In this document: positions 61,126 through 64,000 of the stretch, one piece after another | Layout of the letters: each line of letters begins with the position of its first letter | Position numbering within the stretch: position 1 is the stretch's first letter | Assembly: GCA_001802945.1 (NCBI GenBank) | Contig: MHAK01000062.1 | Location: forward strand, 1 to 64,000 | Source: Ignavibacteria bacterium RIFCSPLOWO2_12_FULL_56_21 | GTDB taxonomy: Bacteria; Bacteroidota; Ignavibacteria; UBA10030 | Length of the DNA: 64,000 nt | Direction: 5' to 3' | The notes under the pieces: generated by a model | Seen by the model: the letters and a program-made list of their open reading frames with translations, nothing else | Told to the model about the DNA's origin: nothing | Databases searched by the model: none | Program-made: the position numbers and the translations under genes

Positions 61126-62355
61126 ATGAGAGAATCCGATGTAGCGGAACGCGTCGAAGCGTTACGGCTTTCCAGGCGCGCCGGGGAGATGCAGGCCTCG
61201 CCTCTGCGCAAACTGGCGTCGATAGCTGAAAAACGGAAGATGGAAGGGATCAAGGTCTATCATTTGAACATCGGACAGCCGGACCTGCCGACCTCGCCGG
61301 CTGTGTTCGAGGCCATTCGCTCATTCTCGCTTCCGACGATCGCATACGCTCCTTCCAACGGCATCCCGGTCGCGCTGGCGGCATGGAAGAAATACTACGC
61401 ACATTATGGCATCCAGTTCGAAGAATCCGAGCTCATCGTGACCGCGGGAGGATCGGAGGCGATCATCTTCGCGATGTGCGCCATCTGTGATGCCGGCGAC
61501 GAGGTCATGGTGTTTGAACCGTTCTACACGAATTACAACGGATTCGCCACGATCTCGGACGTCCGCCTTGTCCCCGTTTCATTGTCGATCAACAACGGCT
61601 TCCACCTTCCCGAGGAACAAGAGATCGAGCGTTGTATAACCTCACGGACTCGCGCGATCCTCTTCTGCAATCCTTCAAACCCAACGGGCACCATCTACGC
61701 GAAAGAGGAGATGGAGCGCCTCGTCCGGCTGGCGAGAAAACACGATCTGTTCCTGATTTCAGATGAGGTCTACCGCGAATTCGCGTACGATGCCGAAGCG
61801 CATAGCATCATGGACTTCCCCGACGCTTGGGACCGCGCCATAGTCGTCGACAGTTGCTCGAAACGGTTTAACGTCTGCGGCGCGCGCATTGGCGTGCTCG
61901 CGAGTCACCATTCGGGCGTGGTTCAGACAGCACTCAAATTCGGCATGGCGAGGCTCTCTGTGGCGACGATCGAACAGGCGGCTGTATCGCCGTTGTTAGG
62001 CGATCCCGGACCGTATACTGCTCCGCTGGTAAAGGAGTTCCGGCACAGACGTGATGTGGTCTATGACGGACTCAAGAAGATCCCGGGTGTTACATTTTAC
62101 AAACCCGAGGGAGCGTTCTACATTGTCATCGGCCTTCCCCTTCGCGATGCCGACCATTTTGCACGCTGGCTGATCGAAGAGTATGAGCTGAACGGCGAGA
62201 CGGTGCTCCTTGCGCCGGCGGCCGGCTTTTACGCAACTCCGAACAAGGGTGCGAACGAAGTTCGCCTTGCATTTATGTTGAACGCGAACGACCTGCAACG
62301 GTCGCTCGATATCCTGCAGGCAGCGCTGGATCGATATGGCAAAGCTCACCATTGA
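61126..62355 (+). CDS. Class I PLP-dependent aminotransferase
   Basis: The product is 409 residues from ATG 61126. Typical blocks are HLNIGQPDLPTSP, TAGGSEAIIFAMCA, NPSNPTGTIY, SDEVYREFAYD and the Schiff-base lysine K246 in DSCSKRFNVCGARIG. The conserved Arg in NEVRLAF would bind the substrate carboxylate. It belongs to the aspartate/aromatic aminotransferase group (AspB/AspC-like); substrate not determined. The nuoG start lies inside its last codons (20-base overlap). Confidence 0.92.
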   Translation: MRESDVAERVEALRLSRRAGEMQASPLRKLASIAEKRKMEGIKVYHLNIGQPDLPTSPAVFEAIRSFSLPTIAYAPSNGIPVALAAWKKYYAHYGIQFEESELIVTAGGSEAIIFAMCAICDAGDEVMVFEPFYTNYNGFATISDVRLVPVSLSINNGFHLPEEQEIERCITSRTRAILFCNPSNPTGTIYAKEEMERLVRLARKHDLFLISDEVYREFAYDAEAHSIMDFPDAWDRAIVVDSCSKRFNVCGARIGVLASHHSGVVQTALKFGMARLSVATIEQAAVSPLLGDPGPYTAPLVKEFRHRRDVVYDGLKKIPGVTFYKPEGAFYIVIGLPLRDADHFARWLIEEYELNGETVLLAPAAGFYATPNKGANEVRLAFMLNANDLQRSLDILQAALDRYGKAHH

Positions 62356-64000
62356 TGAACGCGTCCTCGATGTCGACCCACAACTGACCGTCATTCAGGC
62401 GGCTGCAGCGAACGGTATCGAGATTCCGCATTTCTGCTGGCACCCGAAACTCTCCGTGGCGGGCAACTGCCGCATGTGCTTGGTCGAAGTGGAGAAGATG
62501 CCGAAGCTGGCCATCGCCTGTGCCACCCAGGTCGCCGAAGGCATGGTTGTTCGAACGAAGAGCGACCGGGTCATCAAGGCTCGGAACGCCGTGATGGAGT
62601 TCCTGTTGATCAATCATCCACTCGATTGCCCCATCTGCGACGAAGCGGGGGAGTGCAAGCTGCAGGATTACGCCTACAAGTACAGCATCGGATACAGTCG
62701 TTTTGATGAAGACAAGGTTCACAAGCCGAAGCGCGTCGAACTCGGACCACGGGTTCTCCTCGATGTTGAACGGTGCATCATGTGTTCACGATGTGTCCGG
62801 TTTGCAGATGAGGTTGCGAGGCAGCCGGTGCTGACCTTCACGCAGCGTGGTACCCATGTGGTCCTGACGACATTTCCGGAGACCCAGCTTGACAACCGTT
62901 ACTCCATGAACGTCGTCGAGATATGCCCCGTGGGTGCCCTGACGAGCCGCGATTTCCGTTTCAAGTCGCGGGTGTGGGAAATGTCGTCGACGGACACGAT
63001 CTGTGCAGGGTGTTCCCGCGGCTGCAACATGAATATGTGGGTCCGGAACAACGAGATCCTCCGCCTGACTCCACGTCACAACGAGGACGTCAATTCGTAC
63101 TGGATGTGCGACGACGGGCGTCTGAAGACATTCCCCTGGGTGAACAGCCCGCGGAGGTTGAGCGGGCCGTTGGTGCGGAAAGACGGTCAGCTCCTGGAGA
63201 CCGGTTGGGATGAAGCGATCGCAAAAGCTGCGACAGACCTGAGGCTTTTTCGGAAGGGGGAGGTCGCCGCGATCGGTTCCCCGTTCGCAACGAACGAGGA
63301 TAATTATGCATTCCAAAAAGTGATGCGCGAGAATCTTGGCGTAAAATTTCTGGACTTTGTCGAGCATATCGTGGATGGCGACGAGGATGACCTGCTGATT
63401 CGCGCAGACAAAACGCCGAATGCACGAGGTGCTCGGGCCGTTGGCGTTCGACCTGCCTCGCCGTCCGAGGGACTTCCCGCGATCCTCAAGGGAATTTCCG
63501 GGGGATCGATCAAAGCCTTGTATGTCCTCGAGGACAATATCGCATCGGACCCGAAAATACGCGAAGTGCTCACGAACCTGGACCTGCTCATCGTACATGC
63601 GCACGAACGGAATGAAACGACGGAAATGGCCGACGTCGTTTTCTCCGCTTCGACGTACGCGGAGAAACACGGCACGTTCGTCAATTTCCAGGGGCGCGTG
63701 CAGCGGATTCGTGCCGCGATTGCAACTCTGGAACAGGACAGGGCGCTGGACGGATTTGCCATGAGCCGTTGGGACAAGTTTGCCTCGCAAAATGACAAAT
63801 GGGGAAAGGGCCCGCGGCGCGATGCCCGTCCGTCGTGGCGTATTGTGACTGCTTTGGGCGCGGCGCTGGGGGCGAAAGCCAAGTTCCAGACGTCGGAAGA
63901 CGTTTTTCGCGAGATCACGGAACGCGTACCGGAATTCAAAGGTCTGACCTTTATGTCCGTCGGAATCCGGGGCCACATGCTTGCAGCTCGGCAAGCTGCG
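62336..64000 (+). CDS. nuoG: NADH-quinone oxidoreductase subunit G, 3' end missing
   Basis: ATG 62336 begins a frame that stays open to the end of the window (555 codons). The N-terminus is a [2Fe-2S] ferredoxin domain with C34, C45, C48 and C62. Next is the His-ligated cluster H94-x3-C98-x2-C101-x5-C107, then C147, C150, C153 and C197. A further [4Fe-4S] motif C223-x2-C226-x3-C230-x27-C258 starts the molybdopterin-oxidoreductase-like domain; this N7-type cluster occurs only in some bacteria. The protein carries electrons through the peripheral arm of complex I. No hydrogenase H-cluster motif is seen. It overlaps the aminotransferase by 20 bases, and no nuoE or nuoF lies upstream. Confidence 0.93.
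   Translation, partial: MAKLTIDERVLDVDPQLTVIQAAAANGIEIPHFCWHPKLSVAGNCRMCLVEVEKMPKLAIACATQVAEGMVVRTKSDRVIKARNAVMEFLLINHPLDCPICDEAGECKLQDYAYKYSIGYSRFDEDKVHKPKRVELGPRVLLDVERCIMCSRCVRFADEVARQPVLTFTQRGTHVVLTTFPETQLDNRYSMNVVEICPVGALTSRDFRFKSRVWEMSSTDTICAGCSRGCNMNMWVRNNEILRLTPRHNEDVNSYWMCDDGRLKTFPWVNSPRRLSGPLVRKDGQLLETGWDEAIAKAATDLRLFRKGEVAAIGSPFATNEDNYAFQKVMRENLGVKFLDFVEHIVDGDEDDLLIRADKTPNARGARAVGVRPASPSEGLPAILKGISGGSIKALYVLEDNIASDPKIREVLTNLDLLIVHAHERNETTEMADVVFSASTYAEKHGTFVNFQGRVQRIRAAIATLEQDRALDGFAMSRWDKFASQNDKWGKGPRRDARPSWRIVTALGAALGAKAKFQTSEDVFREITERVPEFKGLTFMSVGIRGHMLAARQAA

Noticed and set aside
62786-63994. 402-codon open frame on the minus strand opposite nuoG
   Set aside because: It has no protein-like motifs and lies fully antisense to nuoG, whose Cys motifs are intact. 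High GC makes such shadow frames common.
62336-64000. FeFe-hydrogenase or formate dehydrogenase instead of NuoG
   Set aside because: The N-terminal clusters are shared with hydrogenases, but the H-cluster motifs are absent and a molybdopterin-type [4Fe-4S] motif follows at once; the order fits NuoG.

Overview
The window reads as a chromosomal segment of a moderately GC-rich Gram-negative bacterium of the Bacteroidota/Chlorobi/Ignavibacteria side of the FCB group. The reasons are: several secreted proteins that end in a type IX secretion (T9SS) type-A sorting domain with an N-Y-P-N-P-F-N-P motif; three PorV/PorQ-like outer-membrane proteins; a TonB-dependent receptor; an LPS-assembly gene set; and promoters that fit the Bacteroidota pattern TTG-N20-TAnnTTTG. 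Finer taxonomy cannot be decided from the sequence alone. No transposase, phage gene, integron or CRISPR array is visible.

Layout. (1) 1-10464, + strand: the end of a TonB receptor, a very large secreted FN3 protein, a PorV-like protein, and a large non-catalytic secreted protein with duplicated starch-binding-like modules, closed by a strong hairpin terminator. (2) 10563-29037, + strand, almost without gaps: a PpiC/SurA-like chaperone; a four-gene block of SGNH hydrolase-TPR, SxtJ-like membrane protein, NodU/CmcH-type carbamoyltransferase and a 52-residue DUF5989 protein; an alpha-glucan block (T9SS-secreted GH13, GH57, MalE/MalF/MalG-like ABC importer without an ATPase gene, lipoprotein GH13); then YjbQ, an LpxL-type acyltransferase and a GT9 heptosyltransferase. 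(3) 29045-29936: tRNA-Arg(CCG) and a YfgM-like TPR protein, apparently on one transcript. (4) 30021-34738: a partner-switching module with two SpoIIE phosphatases around an STAS antagonist and an RsbW-like kinase. (5) 34789-39394: leuS, a GT2, a DUF1844 protein and NAD kinase. (6) 39405-40155: a small CX4CH cytochrome-like protein (minus strand) divergent from tRNA-Ala(GGC). (7) 40203-45860: a DUF971 protein, then an LPS block of MsbA-like exporter, two GT9 enzymes and an O-antigen ligase. (8) 58594 down to 45842, minus strand: a twelve-gene train, mostly joined by 4-base overlaps, with three membrane GT2 enzymes, a flippase-like protein, a PHP metallohydrolase, an M50 protease, an Ig-like lipoprotein, a BNR-repeat T9SS protein, two PorV-like proteins, a thioredoxin and a soluble GT2. 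(9) 58839-64000, + strand: uridine kinase, an M16 peptidase, a class I aminotransferase and the start of nuoG.

How the genes may work together. The first 27 kb looks like an extracellular alpha-glucan programme. Secreted binding and GH13 proteins would act at or beyond the outer membrane, GH57 and a lipoprotein GH13 would act in the envelope, and a Mal-type importer would take up oligosaccharides. The carbamoyltransferase block sits directly upstream, 11 bases from the secreted amylase, and its substrate is unknown. The minus-strand train looks like an envelope glycolipid/glycan assembly and surface-protein unit that does not match a pathway I can name. These two blocks are the best candidates for undescribed systems. 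A further oddity is an in-frame TGA in the PHP gene: reading on through it, the frame ends in exactly the ATGA overlap with the next gene that is typical of this train.
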